Assembly: GCF_007828045.1 (NCBI RefSeq)
Contig: NZ_VITN01000003.1
Span: 408,831-472,830 of the forward strand
Reading direction: 5' to 3'
From: Nitrospirillum amazonense
GTDB taxonomy: Bacteria; Pseudomonadota; Alphaproteobacteria; Azospirillales; Azospirillaceae
Length of the DNA: 64,000 nt
How positions within the stretch are numbered: position 1 is the stretch's first letter; the number at the start of each line of letters is the position of its first letter. The notes beneath the pieces were generated by a model. The model searched no databases, was not told where the DNA came from, and was given only the letters and a program-made list of their open reading frames with translations. Below are positions 43,247 through 51,627 of the stretch, piece by piece. Both the position numbers and the translations under genes were made by a program.

Positions 43247-44092
43247 TCAGTCCCGCAGCAGATCGTTGATCGAGGTCTTGGCCCGGGTCTGCTCATCCAC
43301 GCGCTTGACGATGACGGCGCAGTACAGGCTGGGGCCCGGGGTGCCGTCGGGCAGGGGCTTGCCGGGCATGCTGCCGGGCACGACCACGGAATAGGCGGGC
43401 ACGCGGCCCATGAAGACCTCACCGGTGGCGCGGTCGATGATCTTGGTGCTGGCGCCGATATAGACGCCCATGGACAGGACGGCGCCCTCCTCGACCACCA
43501 CGCCCTCGACCACCTCGGACCGGGCGCCAATGAAGCAGTTGTCCTCGATAACCACCGGGCCGGCCTGCAGCGGTTCCAGCACGCCGCCGATGCCCACACC
43601 GCCCGACAGGTGGACGTTGGCGCCGATCTGGGCGCAGGAGCCGACGGTGGCCCAGGTGTCGACCATGGTGCCCTTGCCCACGCGGGCGCCGATGTTGACG
43701 AAGCTGGGCATCAGCACCACGCCGGGGGCGATGTAGGCGCTGCGGCGCACGATGGCGCCCGGCACGGCGCGGAAGCCGGCGGCGCGGAAGCGGGCGTCGT
43801 CCCAGCCCTCGAACTTGGTGGGCACCTTGTCGAACCAGGTGCTGCCTCCCGGCGCGCCGGGCATCGGCGCGCTGTCCGTCAGGCGGAAGGACAGCAGCAC
43901 GGCCTTCTTCAGCCACTGGTTCACCACCCAGGCGCCGCCCACCTTCTCCGCCACCCGCAACTCACCCCGGTCCAGGGCCGACAGCACCTCGTTCACCGCG
44001 TCGCGGGTGGCGCCGGTGGTGCTGGCGTTCAAGGTGTCGCGGGTTTCCCACGCTTGCTCGATATGGCTCTGCAGGTCGGTGAAAGCGGTCAT
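43247..44092 (-). CDS. dapD: Tetrahydrodipicolinate N-succinyltransferase
   Basis: A 281-residue acyltransferase of the hexapeptide-repeat (left-handed beta-helix) family that succinylates tetrahydrodipicolinate in the succinylase route to diaminopimelate. Seen: [68 protein letters not shown] and [14 protein letters not shown]. It is the first gene of dapD-dapE. The 179-base stretch upstream separates it from the HAD phosphatase gene on the same strand and includes a 16-base tandem repeat. Confidence 0.97.
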   Translation of the reverse strand: MTAFTDLQSHIEQAWETRDTLNASTTGATRDAVNEVLSALDRGELRVAEKVGGAWVVNQWLKKAVLLSFRLTDSAPMPGAPGGSTWFDKVPTKFEGWDDARFRAAGFRAVPGAIVRRSAYIAPGVVLMPSFVNIGARVGKGTMVDTWATVGSCAQIGANVHLSGGVGIGGVLEPLQAGPVVIEDNCFIGARSEVVEGVVVEEGAVLSMGVYIGASTKIIDRATGEVFMGRVPAYSVVVPGSMPGKPLPDGTPGPSLYCAVIVKRVDEQTRAKTSINDLLRD

Positions 44093-44238
44093 GGGGCGTC
44101 GTCCGGATGGCGCCTGGTCGGCGGCTTTGGGGGCGGAGGTGTCCGATTAAGCGGGGCGACAATGGCGGGGGGCTTCGATCCCTGTCAACGCCCCCGGCGG
44201 CAGGCCAGCCCCTACTTTAGCAGCCTCTCCCGGACATA

Positions 44239-44270
44239 TTCTTGCGTGGGCGGGTTCTTGCGTGGGCGGG
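44239..44270. repeat. Perfect 16-base tandem duplication after the HAD gene
   Basis: TTCTTGCGTGGGCGGG is repeated head to tail (44239-44254 and 44255-44270), ending 1 base before the stop codon of the leftward HAD gene. It is probably a slippage duplication in the HAD-dapD spacer; any role in dapD expression is unknown. Confidence 0.8.
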
Positions 44271-44271
44271 G

Positions 44272-45051
44272 CTATTTGGACGCGGCCAGGTCGGCCACCA
44301 CCTGGGCCAGCCAGGCGGGCACATCGGTGATGCGGTGCTGCACATAGGGCAGCGCCCCAGGGGACAGCGCCTCGGGCGGCGCGTCGGGATTGGGCAGGGA
44401 GAAGGGCGAGTCCGTCTCCACCAGCACGGTGGCCATGCCCAGCGCCCGGGCCGGCTCCAGGTTGCGGGCGATGTCCTCCACCATCACGGCGCGGGTGGGG
44501 TCGATGCCGTGTCGCTGGATCAGGGTGGTGTAAGGCAAGGCGTCGGGCTTGGGCGTGAAATCGGCGGCCACGATGTCGAACACGGCGTGGAACTGGTCGG
44601 CCACGCCCAGGCGCCGCATCACGTTCTCCGCATGGCCCTTGGACCCGTTGGTGTAGATGATCTTGCGCCCCGGCAGGGCCGCCAGGCTTTCCGCCATGGC
44701 CGGCTGCGGCAGGATGGCGCTGACATCAATGTCGTGGACATAGTCCAGGAAGGGCCCCGGCTGCACCCCGTGGTTCAGCATCAGGCCGCGCAGGCTGGTG
44801 CCGTACTGGCGGAAATAATCCTTCTGCAGGCGCTTGGCCGCATCGGCGTCCAGCCCCAGGGCCTCGGCGATATAGGCGCCGATGCGCACGTCGACCTGTG
44901 CGAACAGGTTGCACGCCGCCGGATACAGCGTGTTGTCCAGGTCGAAGATCCAGGTGTCGATGTGGGCGAAGGGGCTGCCCATGGGCGCATGGCCGGCGGC
45001 GGTGACGGCCAGAGGGGCGGTGACGGTCAAGGGGGCGGTATCGGTCATCAT
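44272..45051 (-). CDS. HAD-family pyrimidine 5'-nucleotidase
   Basis: About 259 residues. HAD motifs: WIFDLDNTLYPAACN (motif I with nucleophile Asp), IIYTNGSKGHAENVM (motif II), FTPKPDALPY (motif III Lys) and VMVEDIARNLEPARAL (motif IV). This is the pattern of the SDT1/YjjG-like pyrimidine 5'-nucleotidases that hydrolyse UMP/CMP. In Rhodospirillales it is often next to dapD, as here. Two adjacent ATG codons (45051 and 45048) could start it, with GGTGGGG just upstream. It is divergent from the diguanylate cyclase gene. Confidence 0.88.
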   Translation of the reverse strand: MMTDTAPLTVTAPLAVTAAGHAPMGSPFAHIDTWIFDLDNTLYPAACNLFAQVDVRIGAYIAEALGLDADAAKRLQKDYFRQYGTSLRGLMLNHGVQPGPFLDYVHDIDVSAILPQPAMAESLAALPGRKIIYTNGSKGHAENVMRRLGVADQFHAVFDIVAADFTPKPDALPYTTLIQRHGIDPTRAVMVEDIARNLEPARALGMATVLVETDSPFSLPNPDAPPEALSPGALPYVQHRITDVPAWLAQVVADLAASK

Positions 45052-45199
45052 GGCCCCACCATGGGCCCGCCGCCCGTTCCGGGCAAGCCGCGACTGACCA
45101 CCGGCGGGCGCCCTCACCCTATCCCGACGCGGCACGGGGTGCCCGTCCGGGCCAGTTGCCGCCATCCAGGGAGTAAGCTACTCCTTTGGGGAGGCGGGC

Positions 45200-46972
45200 T
45201 TGCCGGTCCAGGTGTTTGAGCCCAGGGACTTGGCGGGCGCGGGGCGGCTGTTGGGCGCGCGGGGCGGGGGCATGGGTTCCGATTTGATCGATGGCCAGGC
45301 ATTGCTGACGGGGTGGGCCGGCCCCGGGCTGGCGGTCGACGCCGAGGGCCGGGTCACCGCCGCCAACACGGCGGGCGCCCAGCTGCTGCTGCGTGACGAC
45401 GGCTGGCTGGATCTGCTGTCACGCTGGGTGGCGGATGGCGGCGTGCTGCAGCCCGGCACCCATTCCAGCCCCCTGCCGGACCAGGAGGTGGTGGAATGGA
45501 CGCCGTTGGCGCTGCCCCCCGACGGGGCGGGCCGGACGCAGTACCTGCTGCTGGGGCGCATGGCCACGCTGGAGCGCCGCTTGCGCCAGGCGCTGACGGA
45601 ATCGCGCCAGCGCTATAAGGACCTGGTGGAAATCTCCAGCGACTTCGCCTGGGAAACCGGGCCGGATGGGCGTTTCGCCTTCGTCTCCCCCGCCGGGGCC
45701 ATCGGCTATCGCCCCGACGACCTGGTGGGCCGCCACCCCAACGACTTCCTGCTGCCGGAGTTCGACGACGGGCTGTCGCCGTTCGAGGCGCGGGACGCCA
45801 TTGAGCGGGTGGAGGTCTGGCTGCGCGCGGCGGACGGCCGGCCCGCCTGCCTCATCTCCTCCGCCCTGCCGCTGACGGGGCCGGACGGGCAATGGGTCGG
45901 GGCCCGCGGCGCCTGCCGCGACATCACCGACGCCCGGCTGCGGGCCATGGAATTGGCGCAGGTGCGCCTGCGCGAGCGTTACCTGGGCTACATCGTCTCC
46001 TCCACCCGTGACGACGTCGATCCCGCCCGCACGCTGGAGATCGCGGCCGGCGTGGCGGTGAACGCCACCGGCGCCGCCGGTTCCGCGCTGCGCGCCCGGG
46101 TCGAGGGGGCGGACAGCTACGTCCCCGTGGGCGTGGCGGAAAACATTCCGGCGGAGCTGGAGGCGACGCTGGCCGAACTGCCCCACCGGGCGGCGGAAAG
46201 CGAGGAGCCGGTGACGGTCACCGCCGCCGGTCATGACGTGCTGGCTGCCCGCACCCTGTTCCGGCACGAGGTCAACGGCGCCGTGCTGGTGTGGCGGCCC
46301 ACCCCCGAAACGGCCGCCGACAACGGGCAGGGCGGCTGGTCCGCCGACGATCTCTCCATGGCCCACACCATCGCCGACCATGTGGGCGCGGCCATTGCCC
46401 AGGCCCGCTACCAGGAACGGCTGAAAACACTGTCGGAGCGTGATGGCCTGACCGGCCTGTACAACCGCCGCACGGTCATGGAACTGCTGGGCCAGCGCCT
46501 GGGCGTCAAGACCGGTGGCGCTTCCGCCCTGCTGTATTTCGACCTGGACAACTTCAAGGCGGTGAACGACCTGCGCGGCCACACCGCCGGCGACGACGTG
46601 CTGCGCGCCGTGGGCGACCTGCTGCGCCGCATGGCGCGGCCGGGCGACTTGGCAGGACGCCTGGGCGGCGACGAGTTCGTGCTGTGGATCGACCGCGTGG
46701 ACCAGGCCCAGGCCCTGTCCGTGGCCGACCGCCTGCTGCGCGAGGCGGCGGAATTCCTGCGGCCGCTGTCCGCCGGGCCGGAGAAGCCGCTGGGCGTCTC
46801 CATCGGCGTGGCCGTCCACCAGGGCGGCGGGGGCGAGCCGGTGCAAAGCCTGGTGGACCGCGGCGACCAGGGCATGTACGCCGCCAAGCGTCTGGGCAAG
46901 GGCCATCGCTGCCTGTCGCCCGCCTATAGTGACGACACCGGGAAAGAGGGTCCCGGGGAAAAGGACGAGTGA
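45200..46972 (+). CDS. PAS-GAF diguanylate cyclase
   Basis: Up to 590 residues. An N-terminal PAS-like segment (about 40-120), a second PAS domain (about 137-245; YKDLVEISSDFAWETGPDGRF, GACRDITDARL), a GAF-like region (about 265-400) and a C-terminal GGDEF domain (about 415-575) follow in order. The active-site loop is LGGDEFVLW, intact for c-di-GMP synthesis. RPGD lies five residues upstream, an inhibitory RxxD I-site, so product feedback is likely. DLDNFKAVND is the metal/nucleotide motif. There is no membrane segment. The start is uncertain: TTG at 45200 has a good GAGGCGGG, while ATG at 45272 is downstream. Its stop overlaps the next start (TGATG). Confidence 0.92.
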   Translation: MPVQVFEPRDLAGAGRLLGARGGGMGSDLIDGQALLTGWAGPGLAVDAEGRVTAANTAGAQLLLRDDGWLDLLSRWVADGGVLQPGTHSSPLPDQEVVEWTPLALPPDGAGRTQYLLLGRMATLERRLRQALTESRQRYKDLVEISSDFAWETGPDGRFAFVSPAGAIGYRPDDLVGRHPNDFLLPEFDDGLSPFEARDAIERVEVWLRAADGRPACLISSALPLTGPDGQWVGARGACRDITDARLRAMELAQVRLRERYLGYIVSSTRDDVDPARTLEIAAGVAVNATGAAGSALRARVEGADSYVPVGVAENIPAELEATLAELPHRAAESEEPVTVTAAGHDVLAARTLFRHEVNGAVLVWRPTPETAADNGQGGWSADDLSMAHTIADHVGAAIAQARYQERLKTLSERDGLTGLYNRRTVMELLGQRLGVKTGGASALLYFDLDNFKAVNDLRGHTAGDDVLRAVGDLLRRMARPGDLAGRLGGDEFVLWIDRVDQAQALSVADRLLREAAEFLRPLSAGPEKPLGVSIGVAVHQGGGGEPVQSLVDRGDQGMYAAKRLGKGHRCLSPAYSDDTGKEGPGEKDE

Positions 46973-48219
46973 TGGGCGGACTGGACTACGATACCGCCAA
47001 GAAGCTGGCTACCGGCGATGCGGCCGACCGGCGTTTCGTCGCCTCGCGCGCCGAGACCCAGCCGGAAATCCTGTACCTGCTGGCGACGGACAAAAGCGCC
47101 GAGGTGCGGCGAGAGATCGCGCTGAACAGTTCCACGCCGCGCCAGGCGGACATGATGCTGTCCACCGATGTGGATGAGGGCGTGCGCAGCGGCCTGGCCT
47201 CCAAGATCGCGGCTTTGGTGCCCAGCCTGTCCGCCGACCGGGTGGGGCAGATCGAGCGCATGACCCTGCAGATCCTGGAGACGCTGGCCCGCGACCGGGC
47301 GGCGGCGGTGCGCGGCGTCATGGTGGCGGCACTGAAGGACTTGCCCAACGCCCCGCCTACGGTCATCCAGCAGCTGGCCCGCGACCTGGACGCCAGCATT
47401 TCCGGCCCCGTCCTGCGCCACTCCCCCATCCTGACCGACGACGACCTGCTGGAGATCATCGCCGGCGCGCCGGAGGATGAGCGGCTGTGCGCCATCGCCG
47501 AGCGCGCGGACGTCAGCGTCGCCGTCTCCGACGCCATCGTGCAGACGGAACGCGAGGCGGCGGTGGCCAGCCTGCTGGGCAACGCCAGCGCCCAGATCCG
47601 GGAAGAGACGCTGGATCGCATCCTGGATCTCGCGCCCAAGCATGAACCCTGGCACGCCCCCCTGGTGCGCCGGCCCCACCTGCCGCCGGCTGCGGCCGCG
47701 CGCATCGCCGGCTTCGTCACCGACAGCCTGGTCAAGGTGCTGGAGGGCCGCAGCGACCTGCCGGCGGAAACCCGCCAGGCCATCACCCAGGCCGTGCGCC
47801 AGCGCTTGCCCGCCGCCAAGACCGGCACCGGAACGGGCAACGGCCTGGTGGATGAGGAGGAGGCGCCCAAGGAGCGGCCGGCCGACCGCGCCCGGCGCCT
47901 GCACAAGGAAAAGAAGCTGACGGAGGATACGGTGACCATGGCCCTCGGCCAGGGCGACCGCGGCTTCGTCATGGCCTCGCTGGCGCTGCTGTCCGGCCTG
48001 CCCCAGCCCATTGTGGAAAAGATCATCGCCGGCCAAAGCCCGCGCGGCGTCACCGCCCTGTGCTGGAAGGCCAAGCTGACCATGCGCGCCGCCCGCCAGG
48101 TGCAGATGCGCCTGGCCCAAATCCCCCCGTCCAACGTGTTGAACGCCCGCGAGGGCACCAAGTACCCTATGACCGACGACGAGATGAAGTGGCAACTTGA
48201 GTTCTTCGGGGTGGAGTGA
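46972..48219 (+). CDS. DUF2336 domain protein
   Basis: A 415-residue cytoplasmic, mainly helical protein of the alphaproteobacterial DUF2336 family. It has HEAT-like repeats of paired helices (FVASRAETQPEILYLLATDKSAEVRREIALN is the typical first unit) through about residue 290. An acidic/basic linker (about 290-320) and a conserved C-terminal helical domain ending KYPMTDDEMKWQLEFFGVE follow. Its function is unknown. Coupling to a diguanylate cyclase by an overlapping TGATG suggests a place in c-di-GMP signalling, which is inference. It overlaps the start of the following DUF6880 gene by one base. Confidence 0.85.
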   Translation: MGGLDYDTAKKLATGDAADRRFVASRAETQPEILYLLATDKSAEVRREIALNSSTPRQADMMLSTDVDEGVRSGLASKIAALVPSLSADRVGQIERMTLQILETLARDRAAAVRGVMVAALKDLPNAPPTVIQQLARDLDASISGPVLRHSPILTDDDLLEIIAGAPEDERLCAIAERADVSVAVSDAIVQTEREAAVASLLGNASAQIREETLDRILDLAPKHEPWHAPLVRRPHLPPAAAARIAGFVTDSLVKVLEGRSDLPAETRQAITQAVRQRLPAAKTGTGTGNGLVDEEEAPKERPADRARRLHKEKKLTEDTVTMALGQGDRGFVMASLALLSGLPQPIVEKIIAGQSPRGVTALCWKAKLTMRAARQVQMRLAQIPPSNVLNAREGTKYPMTDDEMKWQLEFFGVE

Positions 48220-49616
48220 TGGCGCGCAAGCCCGCCTTGTCGGTGGAGTCCCTGGTGGCGCTGGGGCCGGAGAAACTGGCGCAGATCATCCTGGACGAGG
48301 CGGCCGACAGCGCGCCCTTCCGCAAGCGGGTGAACGCGGCGCTGGCGGCCCTGAAGGGGCCGGACGCGGTGGCCAAGCTGGTCGACCGCCGCCTCGCCGC
48401 GCTGGAGCGGGCCTAGGCCATCATTCCTTGGGAAAAGGAAAAGGCGTTCGTCGCCGACCTCCAGGCGACAGTGGATACCATCGTCAAGGAACTGGCCTCG
48501 GCGGACGCGTTCTCCGCCGTCAATCGCCTGCTGCGCTTCCTGGGGACGCAGCAGGATGTGCTTGAGCGCACGGCCGATTCTGGTGGGCGCGTGAGCAACC
48601 TCTACTGGGAGGCCGCGGAATCCGCCCATGGGTTGCTGGAGGGGCTGAAGCCAGTGGAGCGGGCGCAGGTTGCCCAGTGGCTGACCGGCGCACTGGCGTC
48701 GGATGATTACTCCTTGTTCCTGCGTGTCGCTCTGGTTCTGGCGTCCCTGTTGTCCGACGCGCAGGGCCGCGACTGGGAATCGGCGCTGGCCAAGGTGGGG
48801 GCGGATCTGGCGGCCCCCTTGGAGGTGCGGCAAGCCCTGGCGGAAGCCCGAGGCGACATGGACACGGTGATGGCGCTGGAGGCGCGGTTGCCGTCCTGGC
48901 GCCAGAATCCCATCCGCCTTGCCGAGCGCTTGCTGGCGGCGGGGCGCTATGAGGACGCGCTGCGCTGGGTGCGCACCGAGGACAAGCCCAACCGGCTGAT
49001 CATGGCGACCAGGGCGGAACTGATGTCCGGTACCGTGCAGCGCCGATGGTCCAATCCCGACAAGCTCCAGCTGGAAGCGAAGATCCTGGAGGCCATGAAG
49101 GATCGGGCCGCCGCCCAGGCGCTGCGATGGAAGGGCTTCGAGGCCACGTTGAACGCCAGCCTCCTGCGCGAGTACATCGACAAGCTGGATGACTTCCAGG
49201 AATTCGACGAGTTGGACCGCGCGTTCGCCCTCGTCGCCGCCAGCAAGGATCCGCACGCGGCACTCGACTTTTTTATCCGATGGCCCCGCCTCGACCTGGC
49301 GGCCTCCCTGGTCTTTGCCCGGCGTGGCGATTGGAGGGGGGCTTACTACGACGTGCTCTCCGACGCGGCGGCGGCGTTGGAGGACGGGTTCCCCTTGGCG
49401 GCGACCGTTCTATACCGTGTGCTGCTGGATGACATCCTCGGCCGCGGCGTCTCGGCCGGGTATGGGCATGGCGCCCGTTATCTCCACCGTCTGGGTGCCT
49501 TGGCCCGCCGCGTCGAAGCCTATGCCGGCATGGAAAATCACACCACGTACGCCCTGCGTTTGCGCAAGGACCATGGTCGCAAGTCGTCCTTCTGGAGCCA
49601 GGTGACGCCGGACTGA
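48219..49616 (+). pseudogene. DUF6880 family gene interrupted by one in-frame TAG
   Basis: An N-terminal piece (48219-48416, MARKPALSVESLVALGPEKL... to ALERA) ends at TAG (48414-48416). The reading frame then continues without shift as AIIPWEKEKAFVADLQATVDT and on to 49616, ending WSQVTPD. Together they would give a DUF6880 protein of about 465 residues, the usual full length as I recall it, in which the junction region is continuous. A single base change (for example CAG to TAG) explains the break. The second half has internal ATGs (48471) that might allow partial expression. The start overlaps the DUF2336 gene. Either a fresh pseudogene, a suppressed stop or a sequence error. Confidence 0.75.
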
Positions 49617-49632
49617 CAGCGCACCAAAAGAA

Positions 49633-49663
49633 AAACGCCGGGCGGACACTCCACCCGGCGTTT
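49633..49663. terminator. Bidirectional terminator between DUF6880 gene and argB
   Basis: AAACGCCGGGCGG (49633-49645) pairs with CCACCCGGCGTTT (49651-49663), a 13-base stem with one G-T-type mismatch. A-rich sequence lies on the left and T on the right, suiting both convergent transcripts. Confidence 0.75.
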
Positions 49664-49689
49664 CGCGCTTCAGGGACCCTTGGGGGCGC

Positions 49690-50616
49690 TTACTTGTGGC
49701 CAATCAGGGTGCCGGCGCCGCCTTCGGTGAAGATTTCCATGAGGATGGCGTGGGGCACGCGGCCGTCCAGGATGACGGCGGCGTCGACGCCCTTTTCCAC
49801 CGCCTGGATGCAGGTCTCGATCTTGGGGATCATGCCGCCGCTGGCGGTGCCGTCGGTGATCAGGGTCTTGGCCTGGTCCACCGACAGCTCGGGGATCAGG
49901 GCCTTGTCCTTGGTCAGCACGCCGGCCACGTCGGTCAGCAGCAGCAGGCGTTTGGCGTTCACGGCGGCGGCCACGGCGCCGGCGGCGGTATCGGCGTTGA
50001 TGTTGAAGGTCTCGCCATGCGGGCCGAAGCCGATGGGGGCGATGACGGGGATCAAGCCGGCGTCCTGGATGCGGCGGATCATGCCCGGATTGACATTGAA
50101 GGGGTCACCCACGAAGCCCAGGTCCAGCACCCGCTCGATGTTGCTGTCGGGGTCGCGCTTGGTGCGCAAGACCTTGCGGGCCTCGATCAGGTTGCCGTCC
50201 TTGCCCGACAGGCCGATGGCCTGGCCGCCCTGGTCGTTGATCAGTTGCACCAGCTGCTTGTTGATGGAGCCGGACAGCACCATTTCGACGATCTCGACCG
50301 TCTCCTTGTCGGTGACGCGCAGGCCGTCGATGAATTCCGATTTGATCTTCAGCCGGTCCAGCATCTGGCCGATCTGCGGCCCGCCGCCGTGGACCACGAT
50401 GGGGTTGATGCCCACCTGCTTCAGCAACACGATGTCGCGGGCGAACATCTCGCCCAGGCGCTCGTCGCCCATGGCGTGGCCGCCATACTTCACGACGAAG
50501 GTCTGGCCGGCGTAGCGGCGCATGTAGGGCAGCGCTTCCGACAGGGTCAGGGCCTTGCCCAGCCACTCCTCACGAGAGGCGGCCAGGGAGGGGGAAGCGG
50601 CGGTGGCAGCGGTCAT
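49690..50616 (-). CDS. argB: Acetylglutamate kinase
   Basis: A 308-residue enzyme of arginine synthesis phosphorylating N-acetylglutamate. Motifs: [12 protein letters not shown] (phosphate site), [43 protein letters not shown] and [15 protein letters not shown]. The N-terminal extension with [17 protein letters not shown] is that of arginine-sensitive hexameric enzymes, which suggests feedback inhibition. It is the last gene of the operon that begins at rpmH, 130 bases beyond engB. Confidence 0.97.
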   Translation of the reverse strand: MTAATAASPSLAASREEWLGKALTLSEALPYMRRYAGQTFVVKYGGHAMGDERLGEMFARDIVLLKQVGINPIVVHGGGPQIGQMLDRLKIKSEFIDGLRVTDKETVEIVEMVLSGSINKQLVQLINDQGGQAIGLSGKDGNLIEARKVLRTKRDPDSNIERVLDLGFVGDPFNVNPGMIRRIQDAGLIPVIAPIGFGPHGETFNINADTAAGAVAAAVNAKRLLLLTDVAGVLTKDKALIPELSVDQAKTLITDGTASGGMIPKIETCIQAVEKGVDAAVILDGRVPHAILMEIFTEGGAGTLIGHK

Positions 50617-50746
50617 CGGCGGGGGATCCGTGTCACGGGATGGAAGGGCGGTTCGTATCTATACCCGACCCGGTCCCGGGGCAATCCCCCGTTACGGCCG
50701 GTGCGGCGATGGGGACCAGCATAGCGGTGCCGGCCGTTCGTGCGTG

Positions 50747-51415
50747 TTACGGATTGGCTAAAGCCGCCAGGCTGGCCCGCAGTTCCGGCACGCCCTGGCC
50801 CGTTTCGCTGCTGGTGAACAGCACCTCGGGATGGGCGGCGGGATGCTTCTTGATCGCGGCCTGGGTGGCGGCGTGCACGTGGTTCAGGGCCAGGCGGGTC
50901 AGCTTGTCGGTCTTGGTCAGCACCACCTGGTAGACCACGGCGGCATTGTCCAGCATGCCCATGACTTCCATGTCGATGGGCTTGAAGCCGTGGCGGCTGT
51001 CGATCAGCAGGCAGCAGCGGCGCAGGGTCACCCGGCCCTTCAGGTAGGCGCGCACGAACTCGTTCCACGCCTCCACCTTGTCCTTGCTTTCCTTGGCGTA
51101 GCCGTAGCCGGGCATGTCCACCAGCGACAGCCGGTCGCCCAGGTCGAAGAAGTTCAGCTGCTGCGTCCGCCCTGGGGTATGCGATGTGCGGGCCAGGGTC
51201 TTGCGGCCGGTCAGGGCGTTCACCAGGCTGGACTTGCCCACGTTGGACCGGCCGGCGAAGGCCACCTCCGGCAGGCCCTGCGGCGGCAGGTTGTCCTTGG
51301 CCGAGGCGCCCCACTTGAACTCGCATTCCTTGGCGAACAGCAGGCGCCCCTGCTCCAGTGCCTCGGGCGAGATGGGGGTCAGGGCGGGCAGGGGGGGCAA
51401 CGGCTTGGTGGCCAT
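50747..51415 (-). CDS. engB: Ribosome biogenesis GTP-binding protein YsxC/EngB
   Basis: A 222-residue essential-type GTPase for large-subunit assembly. P-loop GRSNVGKSSLVNALTG, switch region TSHTPGRTQQLNFFDLGD, G3 DMPGYGYA, G4 TKTD and a G5-like TSSETGQG are present. The ATG at 51415 was chosen; the longer frame runs through repeat copy D and would not be translated. It lies between yidC and argB on the same strand. The repeat in the yidC-engB gap suggests a transcript boundary or processing site there. Confidence 0.95.
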   Translation of the reverse strand: MATKPLPPLPALTPISPEALEQGRLLFAKECEFKWGASAKDNLPPQGLPEVAFAGRSNVGKSSLVNALTGRKTLARTSHTPGRTQQLNFFDLGDRLSLVDMPGYGYAKESKDKVEAWNEFVRAYLKGRVTLRRCCLLIDSRHGFKPIDMEVMGMLDNAAVVYQVVLTKTDKLTRLALNHVHAATQAAIKKHPAAHPEVLFTSSETGQGVPELRASLAALANP

Positions 51416-51502
51416 GGGCCGTACTCTCTCACGATCTGGAAATGGCGCGGGGGCATGGAACCTTGTCCTATGCCCCCGGCGGTATGAAAACACCTCTTGC
51501 AC

Positions 51503-51622
51503 CAACGGTGTGCGGCCACGCCGCATGCCGTTGTAGGACGCAAGTGCGTCCGCCGGAGCGAGCACCGCGGGGCGCAGCGAGGAAGCCAAGCCGGCGGATG
51601 CCGGCGCCTGGCGCTTGAGGGT
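51503..51622 (+). repeat. Dispersed composite palindromic repeat, copy D
   Basis: Modules in order: head inverted repeat CAACGG...CCGTTG, GTAGGACGCAAGTGCGTCCGCCGG, GAGCACCGCGGGGCGCAGCGAGGAAGCCAAG, GCGGATGCCGGCGCCTGGCG, CTTGAGGGTG. The tail palindrome is missing. It lies between yidC and engB and, on the reverse strand, encodes the spurious N-terminal extension of engB. Confidence 0.75.
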
Positions 51623-51627
51623 GCTGC

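Noticed and set aside
41831..44347. 838-codon forward frame opposite dapD-dapE
   Set aside because: Shadow of two well-identified enzymes; low-complexity Gly/His/Ala composition.
51416..51589. N-terminal extension of engB and similar frames containing a [17 protein letters not shown] sequence near other repeats
   Set aside because: The same peptide arises from the core of repeat copies B and D. It is a translation of the dispersed repeat, not protein sequence.
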